Below the pieces are notes generated by a model, which did no database searches, was not told the origin of the DNA, and was given only the letters and a program-made list of their open reading frames with translations. The position numbers and the translations under genes are program-made. This document shows positions 12,174-13,103 of a stretch of 13,103 nt of DNA, in pieces. How positions within the stretch are numbered: position 1 is the first letter of the stretch; every line of letters begins with the position of its first letter. This stretch comes from Baffinella frigidus (taxonomy: Eukaryota > Cryptophyceae > Cryptomonadales > Baffinellaceae): the NCBI GenBank assembly GCA_026770585.1, contig MU647920.1, forward strand, positions 20,420 through 33,522. Reading direction: 5' to 3'.

Positions 12174-12297
12174 CTTCACGAGCCTCTGCACTAGAGGGCT
12201 CAATGCGATCCGAAAGCAAAATGCTTTCTCTGCAGATCCTTTCCACGGAAGGGCGTGTCGTTGGGCTATGTTGAGCGAAATTAGAACCTAAAGAACC
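12174..12297 (+). repeat. Dispersed 126-base repeat, copy 2
   Basis: This is the direct copy of 10921-11048. Relative to copy 1 it has one extra base (GCAGATCC versus GCAGTCC) and one fewer A in an A-run, with scattered substitutions. A plus frame is open through it and ends at the shared ACC-TAA (TAA at 12289-12291). Confidence 0.85.
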
Positions 12298-12566
12298 TTG
12301 TCCAGCAGCATTGCACTATCTCGTCCCGCCACACAGTGGGCTACGACGGGATTTTCGGTCCGATTCTGCTGCAGCGCAGATGCTTCCTCCTCCGTCTCAT
12401 CCCCTCGAAGCAATACAGGGGTACCTCGCTCATAAGTCCCTCGGGTCCTTAAGGTTCTTCGAGCTCCCACCATAGGCGGACACCGGAACTGGTTCTGCAG
12501 AAAAACCATGCTTCCTTTCAGATCACATTCAGGCCCCCCGGTGCAGAGGATCGCGGCAGAAACCGG
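12298..12566. mobile_element. Gene-poor stretch with a solo family-1 terminal repeat
   Basis: TA-CAGGGGTACCTCGCTCAT plus AAG at 12414-12436 is a lone left terminal repeat of family 1 with no loop or right arm. Near 12329, GCCACACAGTGGGCTACGA resembles the ends of the 11396-11501 element. The minus frame over about 12288-12420 reads fairly naturally (NRTENPVVAHCVAGRDSAML) but is not identified. Confidence 0.5.
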
Positions 12567-12720
12567 CTAAAGGGTATCCTCATCGGGCATGTGACAGCGT
12601 ATCGATATCGATTTCTGGTCAGTCCGCACACCAGGACCACACAAGTCGGCTGAAGGCCCATGATATCCCATCGTTAAGCTCACAGGAGCTCCAACCACGG
12701 ATACCTCAGATGTCAAACCA
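12567..12720 (-). pseudogene. Coding-like fragment, unknown protein
   Basis: The minus frame reads GLTSEVSVVGAPVSLTMGYH, then GPSADLCGPGVRTDQKSISI and RCHMPDEDTL, and ends in TAG at 12569-12567. Upstream (12724-12906) the frame passes through short tandem repeats, so no real N-terminus is visible. About 90 bases of it have a diverged inverted copy at 10783-10868 whose gaps break the frame. The composition is natural but the family is unknown. Confidence 0.25.
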
Positions 12721-12723
12721 AAC

Positions 12724-12906
12724 ACATGTAGAGGTTTCCCCCAATGTACGGATAAGGTGGGTGTGTAGAGGTTTCCCCCAATGTACATTGAGCGCGCGAG
12801 GATGGGATGTGTGTTGTGATACTCCCAGTACTGCCAACCAGTACTGCCAACCAAACCACCATCAGAAAGAAAGGTGGATGTGTGGAGGTTTCCCTTAATG
12901 TACGGA
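12724..12906 (+). repeat. Three copies of a 30-base unit plus a small tandem
   Basis: The unit TGTAGAGGTTTCCCCCAATG followed by TAC occurs at about 12727-12749 and 12764-12786, and as a variant (TGTGGAGGTTTCCCTTAATG) at 12880-12902. Between the second and third lies a 13-base tandem, CAGTACTGCCAAC, at about 12827-12852. No coding sequence recognised. Confidence 0.8.
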
Positions 12907-13103
12907 AGTCAGCAATTTTTCAGAGAAATCCAAGCATCAGGTCCTTTTAGACAACAAGAGTACAAGTCGACAAAGCAACAGCTGTCATCCCCCGCCTTTT
13001 GTTAAGGCTCCTTTAGTTCCCCCCTTCCATCTCCCGTGCGGTGCCTAGATTTAAGTGTCTCAGTTGTCTGTCACCCGTCCTTAAGCTACTTGTCGTGTGC
13101 CCC
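12907..13103. other. No feature seen
   Basis: I find no repeat, motif or convincing reading frame in the last ~200 bases. Confidence 0.5.

Overview
The window is eukaryotic nuclear DNA. It carries long interstitial arrays of the seven-base telomere repeat TTTAGGG/CCCTAAA, splice-site-like junctions, a polyadenylation-type signal, dinucleotide microsatellites and many short foldback elements flanked by TA. It has no bacterial operon structure, rRNA, tRNA or CRISPR array. TTTAGGG telomeres occur in land plants, many green and brown algae and photosynthetic alveolates such as chromerids. I lean towards an alga or photosynthetic protist, but the sequence does not settle this.

Layout. Bases 1-750 hold GC-rich imperfect direct repeats and end in a 35-base palindrome. 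Bases 751-857 are a degenerate TTTAGGG array. Bases 858-2310 hold hairpins, a pair of ~130-base inverted arms spaced 0.63 kb apart, and a coding-like fragment between them on the minus strand. Bases 2666-3863 hold a CT microsatellite and four diverged copies of a coding repeat (protein core RGVTPVxKxRxKPES), split by foldback insertions. Bases 3891-4681 are a nest of TA-flanked foldback elements. Bases 4785-5850 hold a GA microsatellite and the best gene of the window, a minus-strand gene with at least two exons. Bases 6050-7224 are palindromes and short tandem repeats. Bases 7233-8961 hold a broken, A+C-rich reading frame that ends in a zinc-knuckle-like motif, so it is probably a Gag-type retroelement relic. 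It runs directly into about 1.3 kb of CCCTAAA-type repeats (8962-10278). Bases 10279-11034 are unique sequence followed by a second CCCTAAA array (11035-11343). The right end holds WD40-like and BTB-like coding fragments, another foldback element and two dispersed duplications.

The left array reads TTTAGGG and the right arrays read CCCTAAA on the same strand. This head-to-head order is what joined or recombined chromosome ends would leave, with 8.1 kb of transposon-rich DNA between them. The window is best read as subtelomeric or formerly subtelomeric DNA: one plausible spliced gene, several gene fragments, and at least four families of short non-autonomous foldback elements. Two families share core sequence and most show TA at their borders. 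No intact autonomous transposase or reverse transcriptase is visible. Protein family calls here rest on reading motifs by eye, without any database search.
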